Of a stretch of 64,000 nt of DNA, positions 39,414 to 51,917 are shown piece after piece. The notes beneath the pieces are model-generated. The model worked only from the letters and a program-made list of their open reading frames with translations, had not been told where the DNA came from and ran no database searches. Every line of letters begins with the position of its first letter. Within the stretch, counting starts at the first letter, position 1. Source of the stretch: Whitmania pigra (Eukaryota > Annelida > Clitellata > Hirudinida > Haemopidae); the NCBI GenBank assembly GCA_021613335.1, contig JAJTWR010000113.1, positions 536,501 to 600,500 of the forward strand, given 5' to 3'. Position numbers and translations under genes: made by a program.

Positions 39414-40553
39414 ATGGCGTGTTCCGTACCGATATCATGTGAATTGAAGAGAGCCACGTGCTGCAATGAGACAGAAATTTGTTGCCTCAAAGAGGAGCTG
39501 AAAGACTTGGTCTCATGTCGCAAGTATTACATCACACCCGAAATATGTAGAGAAATAAACCATGTTGATAACGGAGCGAGCCACCTCAAACTGGGGAGCA
39601 CGCTTTTAACTGGAGACAGGAACATAAACACATTCACTGCTGACGACAAACTTCTGCACGAACAGGGTTGGTGATCCAACCTAAATAGCCACCTAGTTGA
39701 ATGCTAATCATACGTTTTCAGGTTCGCATGGCGTGGTCTCATGTGCGAGAAGCAGGGTTGGTGATATTCGCAAAAGAATGAATATCTGTGATATCACTAG
39801 TGCGCTAGATCTTGAGATGCGTCAGGCTCACCACGACACCATGGAAGACTTGCGCTGCATTCAGAAGGTAGGAGATTCGGGGTTTGGTAGCTGGTTCAAG
39901 GGATGTCTTTTAATCGTCATGTTGCAGGATATGAAAGACTATGTTCACGATACAATACATAGATTGGACGAGTACTGTGCTAACATCGGAGTCACAGACC
40001 GGTTTTCTGGTTACAGAAACAGTATGAACTGGGGCATAAGGGACCCCATAAGATGCTTGCCAAAAATTGACCCTGAAGAACGAGATCAGTGCGATTGTGA
40101 AAACCTAGGAGAAAGTAATGCCTTCATGTTTTTCCTCCTCTGTTACTGTTATTTTTCGGTTGCGTTAACTCTTATTGTTTATTATTATTATTTAATTCAA
40201 TCATTATAATTTCTATAAAATCTACATTGTAACAGTCATAAACCAAATAAAATTTCACAGGAGTCAGATGTTGCCCTCAGCAATGTTCGGCCAAATGTTG
40301 TCCAAACAAATCTGTTCAGGAACAATTTGGCATCAACATGTGTTTCCCAGGAACGTCAGAATATACGGATAACTATATTGTACATGAAAAACTGCCACTG
40401 CTTAAATTTAACATAAACCCAACTCCAAACTATACCTTCGATGGACGACGTATGGCCATGAGAGTGGTTTTGCCAATTTTAACTAATTATACGGAAAATT
40501 TTGTTTGGCCAGATGAATGCAAGTTACCCTATTATCCGTGGATCAGAAAATAG
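39414..40553 (+). CDS. Unrecognised cysteine-rich protein
   Basis: Four exons join in phase through GT-AG introns: 39414-39666, 39722-39867, 39928-40114 and 40261-40553, giving 292 residues with 22 cysteines. Cysteine pairs and clusters dominate exon 1 (ATCCNETEICC) and exon 4 (CCPQQCSAKCCPNKS); exons 2-3 look helical and acidic. Potential N-glycosylation sites (NET, NKS, NYT twice) suggest a secreted or luminal protein, yet the ATG at 39414 is not followed by a signal peptide and an in-frame TAA lies just upstream. Either the start is an unseen upstream exon entering at another acceptor, or the protein is not secreted. Introns of 55-150 bp are short for this window. I do not recognise the family and assign no function. 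Exon structure is inferred from frame and splice signals only. Confidence 0.6.
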
Positions 40554-41557
40554 CTCCATTCGTTTTTACAGTGGTTGCGTTAAGAAACGTTTAAATTATA
40601 AACTAAAATCACTTATATGGCACGTTTTGATAATAAAAGAGAAGCGAATACATTTTATAAATTTAGCTAGCATTCTTCACTCTGAGGAGCCATACAAGTT
40701 GGCATCTATTGATTTGTATTTATCCGATTTTGAAATTTTTATGTATCCAGGCATGATGTGAAAGCACTTTTGTAATCGGTCCACCATTTATATAGCGTAC
40801 ATACCTCTCCCCGTTAATGCGAACACGACATAAAGCGACTAATCTATATAAGGATAGTTCCTACCCATAAATCCATAAAAACAATAAAATATATTTCGAT
40901 TCAGTTGCATGTACTTAACCTTCGATGCTTCATGTCGTTTGTTATTACCTCCCTCAAAAAGTGTGATGTCAATCTCCAATTTATCTAGTTTTTTCTTCAA
41001 AACTGGCAAGCAAGTTTTACATTAAGTGATCTGAGGAACCGACATGACTTGACGAGGGTCTCGTAAGGTAATTCTCTTCAATCGACTCGCACATGCTGCA
41101 CTTCAATTAGTTTAGTAAATGACAATCTGGAAAGTCTATTGATGGTGCAGAAGGGCCACTAGAATATTTTAGACAACGAATTCTCTAGCGACAAATTTTC
41201 TGAGTAAAAATTAAACTCCAAACGGTTTTAAAAGCAATAAAACCACTGATTCCAGATTAAATTTGTTTTTAGTTTCGGTTAATGTATTCAATTGGTAAAA
41301 ATTATTTTTTTTCCAAACGACTGAGCATTCAAATGTCACTTTTTGTCGGATGTCACATGTAACATCTGTTTCCCGACAGAATTATTCATTATTTGCAATT
41401 CAGCAGTCCCAATTTGCTTTAAACATTCTAAATGTTTATTTCAAATGATAAATTCCATGAAAACTGTTGCTACTACTAAATATCATACATGCTCACTCAT
41501 TTATCAAAATCTATTTTAAACTGTATTTTCTGTCTGGTGTAAAAATCATCAAATCCA
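40554..41557. other. Intergenic region, Cys-rich gene to RNPS1
   Basis: About 1 kb of AT-rich DNA between convergent genes, probably two 3' UTRs (AATAAA near 40886). I see nothing else in it. Confidence 0.5.
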
Positions 41558-42903
41558 TTATTTGGATGATGAGGAACTGGACCTAGAATACCTCCTTCTT
41601 CTGGGGCTTCTCGATCTTGACCTTCTTGGTGGAGGAGAACGTCTCCTGGGAGGGCTGGAATGTAATGTTCACCAAATATTATTACATAAAATTAATGCAT
41701 AAAAAAGCTATAAATATACATAAATCTAAAGAGCTAGAATCTACCTTCTTCTGAAGCGTGGAGGAGACGGCCTCCATCTTGGTGCAGGTCTCCTTGGAGG
41801 GGAAGGTCTCCTTAAAGGTCTTGGTTTGGGAACCAATATGGCAGCTGCAGTCACCTCTTGACCATCGATTTGAGCTAAAAATGTATTAATAGAATTACAT
41901 TTCTGATCATTTCCAGATGGTTTGACATCATAAAATATTAAGCACTTATGCATGTAACTACATAAATATTAACATTCTAAACAACTCACCCCCATCCAAA
42001 TGCTTTATAGCTTTTTCAGCATCATCAGCATTATCAAATTCCACATATGCAAAGCCACGAGAGAATTCTGGATGGTGTCTATCAGACACCAGTTCAACAT
42101 TTTTCACCTGTCCATACACTGAGAATATTTCCATGATGTGATTCTTGTTCACATTTCGAGTCAGGTGGCCGACATGAACCTTGGTCGGTTTAGGGGTGGG
42201 GCTTCTGACCCTCCGTTTGCGCAACGGCGATCTCGACCTCCTGCCAGTTCTAGGAGACCTCGATCCCCTTCTGATTGGGGACTTCCTATTAGCAGGAGAT
42301 CTTGATCGATCCCTCCGAACGGGTCTTGAATTTGCTGGAGATCTCCTTGATTTGTCCTGCCTGGTTGGTCTAGGAGATCCTGAACCTTTTGGCTTTGCCA
42401 GTGATTGCTCCTGCTTTGAGGCTTGAGGCGACCTAAAGTAACAAACAGTTAACCTTTGGATTTGTAATTGCTAAATATCAAACATATTATGACCTTCCCA
42501 GCTGAGACAAATTTCAAAAATTTTAAATCTAATGCAACTATGATTGTCACAATTGCAGGATTAAAATATAGCTTATGAGATGTTATGCTATCATTTTGAT
42601 GACAAAATATTACCTAGACTTTTTCCCCTTTCCACCTCTCTCGTCACCTGATTCATTACTTGAGCTATCCCCTGATGATGATGAAGAGGAAGAGGAACTC
42701 CCAGAATCTGAACTACTTCCACTTGAGGCACTGCTGCTTGAAGAACTATTTGACCTGGATGCTTCTGATGAGCTTTTAAAAGAAAATCCAAACTCAGAAT
42801 TGGTTTTAATAAAAAATAAAAATTTTGTTGGTGTAAGACTAACCTATCACTGTCAGAATGTGAATCATCATCCTTTTTCTTGTCATTTATGTCTTTAATA
42901 ACC
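41558..42903 (-). CDS. RNPS1: RNPS1, SR-related exon-junction/ASAP complex protein (5' end missing)
   Basis: RNPS1 is an RNA-binding splicing activator in the ASAP/PSAP complexes that joins exon junction complexes and helps splicing and nonsense-mediated decay. Exons: 42844-42903, 42614-42772 (Ser-rich and acidic), 41990-42432 (RS dipeptides, then the RRM), 41745-41874 and 41558-41655 (Arg/Pro/Ser tail, TAA at 41558). The RRM contains RNP2 KVHVGHLTRNV and RNP1 RGFAYVEF, with the RNPS1-typical DAEKAIKHLDGG and QIDGQEVTAA. The C-terminal RPSPPRRP repeats match RNPS1. The first recognised exon enters with one base of a codon, so a small initial exon with the ATG lies further right, within about 42.9-43.5 kb; I could not place it. 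Confidence 0.88.
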
Positions 42904-44291
42904 CTGAAACATAAACATAAGTCAATTTTGGGGCAAACCTTAGAAAAAATTGTTTAACATAGCATTATATAGTTAAATAAAAACCAATGAATTCATATAG
43001 TTAATAACGCCACTTGTTTGAAAGACAGCTGAGTTAATACTGTCAAAACTTCCAATTGCAATTGATAACCAAACCTTTCCATAAATACGAAATGGCATTT
43101 TGTACAAGCAAACTTAATCTGGCACACGCTTTCGATAAATGTGTTGAATAAATAAATAATAAACATAAAAATATAAAAGTTGTGACATTTTTATGCACTT
43201 TTAACAAATTTGTTAATGGTATTGGAGCATCGAAACCGACTAAGAAAAGTTATCGTCCATCTTGGGGACAGACCATACTGTTTTAAACTACCAAACTAAA
43301 TTTTGCAAATATTAATATAAATTGTGACAATAAAATAGACTCATACTAACATTTTTAGTGTATCAGTAAATATAATCCAAGAGTGATCGTCGCTCACAAA
43401 ACACAAACCGGCTTATGGCCGACGTACTAATGCAAAGATTTGCATCACTGGCAATAAATTTTTAAAATTATTATTGCGCTTGACAGGTAATAAATAAAAA
43501 TTAAAAACATAAATTTAAATAAGTTTTAAACAATTAAATAACATATTTTAAAATTTTATATATTCTGGAAAATAGGTGGCAAAATAAATTGTTCTGACGG
43601 TGTTACGAAGATAGGCTATTGTACAGTAATATCGAATATTGAAATAATTTTAGAATCGAGCTCATTTGACTCGCGAGAGGAGAATCTTTTTGCTGGGGAG
43701 TATCCTTGAAGCTGATTTAATTTAATGTTATAATAACAGTAATGCTTAATTTGTGAGGCGTCATGAGTTTTGAGAACGATGCTCATCTGCAGCCAGAAAA
43801 TGATTTCGGAGGGAGGCTTTTTTATTTTTAAAAATCAAAATCAAACGATTCTAACAATAAGAAATTAAGATGGTTTGAAGATTTTATGATGTTATATAAA
43901 TAACTAGATCCCACAAATAGAATATTTTAGGGGGTTTACGGTTCAACCCCCTAAATGCGAACTTGGCCACTTTTGGATTCGAAAGCAAGAAGTTCAGGGG
44001 CTCCTTCCCGATATCTAACTAATACATTCAAGTGCCATTACGCAATAAACCATATCTCCTGCTTTGCCTCGTGATCGAAATAACACTTAAAGTTAAGGCA
44101 ATAAGTCTGGCACAAACCATTTTTTAAATTACAATGACATCTAAAAGGTAAATAATAAATATCATAAGGTCAACTTTATTAGTGAAGACAAGAGAATGCA
44201 TGATAAATAAACGTTACGCTGACGACGATTACCTTGTTCACGATCCTGTTAGACGTCGAACAAGTAAATATAACGAGTGTCAAAAACATCT
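42904..44291. other. Region between RNPS1 5' end and PRKCSH 3' end
   Basis: Contains the unplaced RNPS1 first exon and promoter (42.9-43.5 kb), then AT-rich DNA with one perfect hairpin at 43926-43955. No other gene or repeat recognised. Confidence 0.5.
43926..43955. repeat. Perfect 11-bp inverted repeat (hairpin)
   Basis: TTTAGGGGGTT and its exact reverse complement AACCCCCTAAA are separated by 8 bases. The C/G-tract stem stands out in a strongly AT-rich intergenic stretch. Confidence 0.7.
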
Positions 44292-47200
44292 TTAAAGTTC
44301 TTGTCTGGGAGTAGTGTTTTCGCCAGTGTGGACCTTATTGCAAGCAGCCGGAGTGCTGAAGGTGAATTGATACTCACACCTGTTTGGCTCACTAGCAGAT
44401 GTCAATTCATTTGTTAACCCACATTCCAGGAGCACCTAAAAAATGAACATGTTGAAGTATCAAGATGAAATCATCAATTATGACTTTCAATTACAAGACC
44501 TTAGTTGATCTATCAGGACCATTCCAGCAATTTTGGCCATTTTCATAAAACATAGTCAGATACTTGTCACCATTCTCTGACCACTTGGACCAACGACTGA
44601 AAATATAAAACATTCTCAAAGTTAATTTGATCCAAACATCAAAACAATTGTAATTCTACAAAGAAGTAAATTAAATAAATTGAAAAGCCAAATCATTTAT
44701 TTGTATCCAAAGCTTAAATTTCCAGAGGCAGTTAAATGTCTTTAAGCATCAATAGCTACTATAGTAATATAATATCTAACCCAAGATTTGTCTCAGATCC
44801 TCCGTTTTTGTTTCTCTGTGTTGCCCTATCATATGGACATAATTTGTAGACATATTCTCGATCTGACCACTCATAACATTGGTCTCTCAAGGGGTAAAAC
44901 TCATTGTTCAGACCAAAATCAGAATCAATGATCTTTTTGGCTTCTCTATAAAAATAGAATGAATGGCAATGAGAATTTTGTAAAAGTTATTCAAATCAAG
45001 GTAGTATTTGAACACATACTCTATTTGATTTTGTACATTTCTTAACTTTGATTCTGCATCATTCAAGTTATTCCTGGCTTCATCAGCAGCTGAGAATAAA
45101 TCAAATTTTTTGAGCCATTTGAAATGAATTATAATGTTGAATATTTGTGCCTCTAACTTCCGTTTAGTTGTGCTATAATAATCTATTATTTTGCTATTCT
45201 TATCTAAATATTAGAGACTTGCATTTAAATGAATAATAATTGCAGCTCATTTGATAATTCAATTTGCACATCATTAGAGGCACTTTTTGGTAATCATTTA
45301 TATAGCCCTCCTTTTCAAAGGCACTTGTGGCAGTGCGACATGGGTTGCAAATACTACATGAATTAATGTGACTGCTGAACATCTTGCATGCCAAATAAAT
45401 GAGTATAACTTAATTTAATGCAAGTTTTACTTGGTTTGATTACAAAATTTCTTGAAGATGAAAATAATATAATAACCTGCAACAAGCTGTTGAGTTTCCT
45501 CATCATAAGGTGGCATTGGTTCATCATCTGAGTCAACATCATTGTTAGAAGGCTGAAAATGATTACATTAAACAGACTTCAATAATAAAGCACATTCATA
45601 ATTAATAAATAATTTGAAATCCATTTGCTTGAAAAGCAAAAAGAAATAGAAGTGCATAAAACTTCACCACATTACCCACCTTTTTTACATCATCATCAGC
45701 ATTATTGTTGTCAACATCATCATCGTCATCATCTTCATCATCCTCATAGTTTCTTTCATCATCTTCCTCCAAAGATGGAATGGGAGTAGTTGATTCCTAA
45801 TTTTAATTTTTATCAGAAAATGGAAAGCACATAATTTCATTGTAAGAAGAATGAAACCTTCATACCAACGATACATATGTAGAATCAAAATTTGGTAAAA
45901 ACCAGAAATTAAACCAAAATAAAACATGTTCATGTCGTTAATCAAGCAAACCTTTTTGTCTTCATCGGCATTGGACGGAGTACTGCTGGCACTTTTGAAA
46001 AGCTGTTCAATGTTGTCCCAAACCTTTTCAAAGAATGCCGGAAACTCGACTTCCTCATTGTCTTCCATATATTCCTAAGATAAAGACATGCCAGCAGCAT
46101 TTAAATGTTGTAAATGTGTTTGGTATTAATTTATAAAGTGCCATAGCTATGCATAGCCTCAGAAGCACTTCTTGAGAACCATTTCTAAAATGACACTTAT
46201 GGCCGATTGAGTTTCAAACATGAAACATTATGACCGTTGCCATTACTTCCTCATGTACTAATGCAATCCATTCAGCCAACATGGATTATAAAAGCAGTTT
46301 TACATTGAGATCAAAGCAGCACCTAAAAAAAAGTCTTAAATGAATAAATCAGGGTATCAACCTGAATATTAAAAATGAAAAGACATTAAAATATCCAATT
46401 ATTAGCAGTGGTGAGCCATTTGCGAATGTTTGTTACTACATTTAAGGATACAAAATAGAAAAACTTAATAATGTTGTCAAAAGTTTTTTTTAAAGTTTTA
46501 CTTTTAAAAAGTAATCAACAAGTACCTTGGCTTCTTCCTGTGACACCTCACCATTAGTATCAATGTCAAATTCTGATCTTGCTTGCATTTCGTCAATTGT
46601 AATTCTGCAAGATTAAATTAATTTGAAAGATTAAGCAATTGATTTTATGAATTAAAACTCTACAAAATTCTCTGAAACATCGCATGACCTTTGTTACTTT
46701 AAATCTTTTAAATGAAATATTTAAGTTCCTTATATTTAGTTCTATGTTTTGTAAGGGAAATAAGTAGCTGTAGCATGTAAATCGATGATCTCAGGTAGTA
46801 AAATAATGTTTAAAATAAAATTATTTCCCGAATCACTTTATAAGTTATAAACACAATGCATAATAATAAAAAAATCACCTTTCATCAGAATCTAAATCTA
46901 TTTCAGAAAATGCTTTAAGAGCAGCTTCCTTTCTTTTTTCAGCTTTTCTTTGAGCTTTTGATTCTAAATTTAAAAGAAATTAAATGCTTTGATTCAGGAT
47001 TGGATTCAGGGTAGTTAAAGTGATTAACATGATCGTTTTAAATAGTCACACCACTAATATAATAGATACTTAACAGACACAATTAGTAACCTTCCCATAA
47101 GAGCTTGTGCTTATTTTTAGCTTCCTCCTCTGGAATCTCCATCTCCCTCTTGATAGCCTCAAACCTCTCCTTTTCTGCTTCCAAAAGTTCCTTCTCGCCT

Positions 47201-50200
47201 TCCAGTTCAGAGAGCTTGGTCTGTTAAAGATGGGTTTTAAGTAGGACTGTTAAAGTAAAAGTAGTAGTAAAAGTTAAAATAGTTATGCAACTATAATCAA
47301 ATAAATAAATAAATAAGGACTGTTAACAATTATTGAATTCTTCAATGATTAATTTTAAAATAATTAACAATAATTAATTATTGCAAACATTTAAATTGAT
47401 AACACAATGGTGGTTGAATTTAATCCACTGAAGTGGTTTGATTTTATAAATTTTTTTTATTAAGTCAGGAAAAACTATAATTACTACCTTTTTCATTAAT
47501 TCAATATATTTTGACCAGTCTTTTAAGCAGACTAGATTTTTTATACTTTCAGGAATTTAAGGTGCACTTGTACTCTCGTGCTATAGATGAATTATAAGTT
47601 AAGGCTATTGGTGGATCACCACTGACAAATACAATGGGAAATATTGTTTGTAACATCAATTTGGAGCTTGGCAGTAAATGGCTTGCTATGCTCCAATTCA
47701 AATTGGCTTAATGGTGTTTGCTTCTAGTTTATTGTTTGTCCATCAACACTCTTTAACAACAATGTGTTATGCTAATATGCTGTTGAATCTATATGATGTG
47801 TCATCATTGTATTTTGAACCACAACAGAGAGTGATTATTTCACAGGGAAAAATTTCTGGTGCAGCTTAATAATAGCATTACTTCAGTAAGTAATCAAAAA
47901 ATTTTTTTAAATTAATCAGATGGTTAATCATTAACATGGTCAGCCCTAGTTTTAAGCAACATCATTTAGCTCATTTACTGATAGGAAATAAATTTTAAAA
48001 ATTCAATTCATCATGACAACCTTCTTCTCAGTTTTGGCAGCAGTGCCTTCTTGAACATACTCTCTGTAAATTTTAATTCCTTCTTCAACAAGCTGAAGTT
48101 TCTTCTCAGTGGCAGCTCTCAGTTCTTCTCCTAAAACCCTATAAATTACAAATACAAGAAATATATCAACATTCGAATACAGTACAATACTCCATATATT
48201 ATTTATAACAATATAAAGACTCCAATGGTCTGAATCAATTCAGACCAATATCGATGTTGAATGTAGAAGGGAAAATATTTTTCTGTATCATGGCATCGAG
48301 GCTCACAGAATTAGTGATGTCTAATCAGTAGGTGGAAATTTCAGTCAAAAAGGATGAAATACAAGATATACCCGATTGTATCGAGCATACCTCAATGATC
48401 TGGGAATCCAGAGAGCTAAGAGGAACCGGCTGAGTTTGTACATCGTGTGGCTGGACCTAGCAAATGCACATGGGTCAGTACAACACCAGCTCTTATGGAA
48501 AACATTTGTGACCCGTCACGTGCCTCAGCCCATTATTCACATCCTTCAGGAATACTTTAATGGGTTCATGATGCAGTTTTCCATCAAGATGTACACTAAA
48601 AGGTGGGTGCCTACAGAGGTTGGGATAGCTATGAGGTGCACGATTTCTTCTTCATTATTCGTACTGGCAATGCAGATCCTACTGAAGGCAGCCGGCAAAC
48701 CCAAAACCAAAAACCAAAGCCAAAAACGACAAATCTCTCATCAACAAGAGGACAACATACTCCAACAAACCATCAAGTTACTGCATGCGATCAAGGTGGC
48801 ACTGCTGCAAGGGCAGTTCAAAGTGTGGTTGGGCAGAAGCGGCTTCATTCTGGATCTGGCACATGAGAAGCCAGAAGATGTCTTAAGAAGCCGCTACAGG
48901 AAACAGGGAAAAGCCGTCGATCTCTGGTATGAATGATCCATCAAACGACAGGGCCAAATCATTGACCGAGAGATGCGGTTTTGTCAAGAGAAATGGGCCA
49001 ACCGTGAACTCGCAAAGCAACATGAACTGCGGGCCAAACTGCAGCTGCAAAAAGGCCTGCGGTGGAGTCCCGAAAATTGAGAGCTTTTGCAGTCGCTCCA
49101 GTCCAGGCAGCAGACATAACAAGGCCAACGAGTGCCTCTCATAGCCGGCAGTAAGACTTGGTTCTAGAAAGACAAAACCAACAGGGACATCCAGTTGATC
49201 ACAGAAAACTTAAGAAGATTCAAAGGGCTGAAATGTTTGATGAGGAGAAACTCCTGAGGATCCCTGTCGGAGCTCCAAGGCGGAGTAACAAGTAATAATA
49301 CTTGAAACCTATAAAAATGATTTCTTTAATATGCCATATCATAAATTGGAATAATTAGAAAAAACACATATTTCAAAACAGAAAGCAAATAATGTACCAA
49401 CATGCAGTTGTTACCACACTGAACCAAACCAGTGTATTCATCAGATCCATCACAGCAATCTGTTAAGAATGGGTTGCTGTTGTTATTTTGATTTTCTATA
49501 ACTTCAATCAATAAATTACTAACCACAAACACCATCTCCAACCCTTGAGGATGGAAGAATTGTTGGTTTGTAACCTTCATTAGGACAATAAAATATTCCA
49601 TTTGGACATGCCGCAGTACCTGTGATGTTGAGAAAAATAGAAACATTATTTCAAATAAACATAAAAGATATAGAATAATAATGAAGCCTTTAATGGAATT
49701 CCACATAAATGTTGCTACAAAATCAGAAGCACATCACACATGATGATGCTTAATTTTACATGCCTTTTTATATAAATTAAATTTCAAACCTCTTTTTTTC
49801 TAATTATCTATTTTATTTAAAAATTCAAACTGAGCAAATGCCATGTTATAACAGTTCTTTTGACTTAGCTAAGCATTGAAATATGAAATAGAAGTTTGAT
49901 TAAATAAACCAATGCACACAAAGGATGGCACGATCTAAAACAGCTTAAAATAAACCAAACAAAAATGTACAAGATTGTCATTTCAACTGAAAATAAAATT
50001 TAACAAGTTAAGTGTGTATATGAAATAGGTAAATCATCACCATGTTAAATTAAATTTTATATATTAACTTCAAAAAGCGCAATGACAAAAACAATTTAAA
50101 ACCTTTTTATAGCTAATATTATCGGCAGAAAAATTAAATTTTGCTGGATTTTATTAAATCACTAATTTTATAGCTTCAATTTAATCAGTTTAAATACCTG

Positions 50201-50544
50201 GCTCGTCAGATCCATCCAAGCAGTCACAATAATCATCATTTACTTTGTCAAAAGAAATTACTGATGATCCATCTAAGCATTTGAAGTCCACTGATGGATT
50301 ATAGACGTATGTATCTGCAAATTAAATTAATGGTAATTGGCTTTACTTAGAAGTCGTGATGTAAATGCTACTCTAAAACATAAAATTATAGAATCGTAGA
50401 CAAATGAAGCAAAATGACAACAAAGAGTTTGTAAATGAAACAATTCTCACTTGAAGGGTCGGCCCCTCTAGGAAGATTAGATGCGGTTGTAAAGCACACA
50501 ATTAAATTGAGAGCAATCACAAGTTGTGTCAATGTGGAACACAT
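44292..50544 (-). CDS. PRKCSH: Glucosidase II beta subunit (PRKCSH)
   Basis: The non-catalytic beta subunit of ER glucosidase II, which trims glucose from N-glycans and retains the enzyme in the ER. Fifteen exons in phase: 50451-50544 (signal peptide [15 protein letters not shown]), 50198-50314, 49524-49619, 49402-49459, 48021-48138, 47091-47220, 46879-46963, 46526-46604, 45952-46074, 45680-45796, 45477-45552, 45020-45089, 44781-44945, 44500-44596 and 44292-44435. Domains: two LDLa-like Ca2+ modules ([26 protein letters not shown]), coiled coil ([20 protein letters not shown]), EF-hand ([14 protein letters not shown]), acidic tract, a second coiled coil and the mannose-6-phosphate receptor-homology domain ([35 protein letters not shown]). 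The last four residues are RQEL, a variant of the usual HDEL retrieval signal. An antisense LINE relic lies in the fourth intron. Confidence 0.95.
47281..47316. repeat. Short dispersed repeat, copy C
   Basis: AGTTATGCAACTATAATCAA followed by (ATAA)n, a shortened match to copies at 11935 and 39152, inside a PRKCSH intron. Confidence 0.4.
48376..49290 (+). mobile_element. Non-LTR retrotransposon RT relic, antisense in a PRKCSH intron
   Basis: A 186-codon frame matches the RT palm of a non-LTR family: [20 protein letters not shown] (family form [17 protein letters not shown]), [21 protein letters not shown] text, [20 protein letters not shown] (the GxxxGCxxSPxLF box) and [11 protein letters not shown]. 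The catalytic YADD-type box is not retained. Past the stop at 48936 several frames continue to look RT-related ([19 protein letters not shown]) to about 49290, with stops. A fossil insertion. Confidence 0.75.
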
Positions 50545-51917
50545 GGTATCTATTGAACAGTCCTTCGACATGTTTAACCACTGCAAATCAGTCAATCGCG
50601 AACAGCCACGCTCACTTTTATCAAAAGGTGATCCGAACGTCAAAAGTGAGCATGTAGAAGATAATTTTTAGGTTTAACATTTTAAAGTATTAAACTTTAT
50701 AACATCAATAACTTTAACGTTTTAAATATTTAAATTATTTATAATTATTAAATAAATTTAAATTCAACATTTATATCCGACTTTTTATCGACTTTAACTA
50801 CCTAGCAGAGCTTTCGTGAACGGCACGGACTCAATAATTTCCTTATGGTTAGTGAAAACAGTGAGTAATCATACCACATGGTTACTTAGTGATATTATAG
50901 ACACAAAATAATGTGGACAGGAGGAATATAATTTTACCAATAAATATCATCGGTACAATTTGTATAGCCTCACCAATTACATTTGAACGCAAATTCTTGT
51001 TTTAATAATAATAGTACTAATAATTATGATAATAATAATAATAATAATAATTATTATTATAATATTAATGAATGATTTGTAAGGCAGATGGCGTTTTTTT
51101 TATTTTTACAGAATTAAATGTTTCAATGCACAAGTAGTATGTTGGCTTTCATTACTCAAGAATTTTTCTGGTCAGTTAATTGTCACGATCAAAACGTTGA
51201 AACCATGGTTCTATTTTCCAGAATCATTTAAACGTGTTAAAAGTTTTAAAGTTGGAAGGTTGGATACCATCATGTATTCAGAAAAAAATCGGCCTCTGGG
51301 GATTTTATTAAAATTCAAAATTGTCTTTATTTGTTTGATACATTAAATAATGATAGAATAGAGTCTTGCACGAACGTATTCAAATGGACCGCGTAAGTGT
51401 GATCACATCTAAATGATAAAACTCTGTGTTATGATTAATCACAAATTGATACTGCTTTGCAAATTATATGTTCATAGTAAATAATAGAAACTTTTTTAAT
51501 GAATGATGACTTCTCCTATTAATGACATATAACAATTTTTATCACCTGAAGCTTAGGCTCCATCTACTTCAGCGGGCTTCAGCAAACGCATAAGCCTTTA
51601 TCACATCATGTCGTCCTAGCTATTTTCGGAGGGAAAGGGCAAACCCTCGCTTAAGTTTCTCAAAAAATTTCAGGTTTTTATAAAACAGAAAAATATGACT
51701 CTCGATTTATTTATTTAAAACCATACAAGAGGTAATAGAGACCTCAAGTCAGTAAAATAATTTTATCCACAAAACTCGCAATTAAAAAAATATTGTCATT
51801 ATTTACATCAACAAGATCTGTAAAACATTAAACCATTTTAAGGCAGCTAAACACCAGGTTTAAAACCCAACTTTAGAAAAAAAAAAACAAACCGCTTTTA
51901 AACCCTGAAAAATGTGT
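50545..51917. other. Intergenic region, PRKCSH 5' end to gremlin 3' end
   Basis: AT-rich DNA holding the PRKCSH promoter on its left and, on its right, gremlin 3' sequence. It includes the AAT tract at 51004-51068. No gene recognised. Confidence 0.5.
51004..51068. repeat. (AAT)n/(ATT)n microsatellite with inverted halves
   Basis: An AAT run turns into an ATT run around 51050, so the tract can fold back on itself. Confidence 0.8.

Noticed and set aside
39293..39523. Minus-strand 76-codon frame overlapping the Cys-rich gene
   Set aside because: The plus-strand reading has four exons with consistent phases and splice sites; the minus frame has no partner exons.
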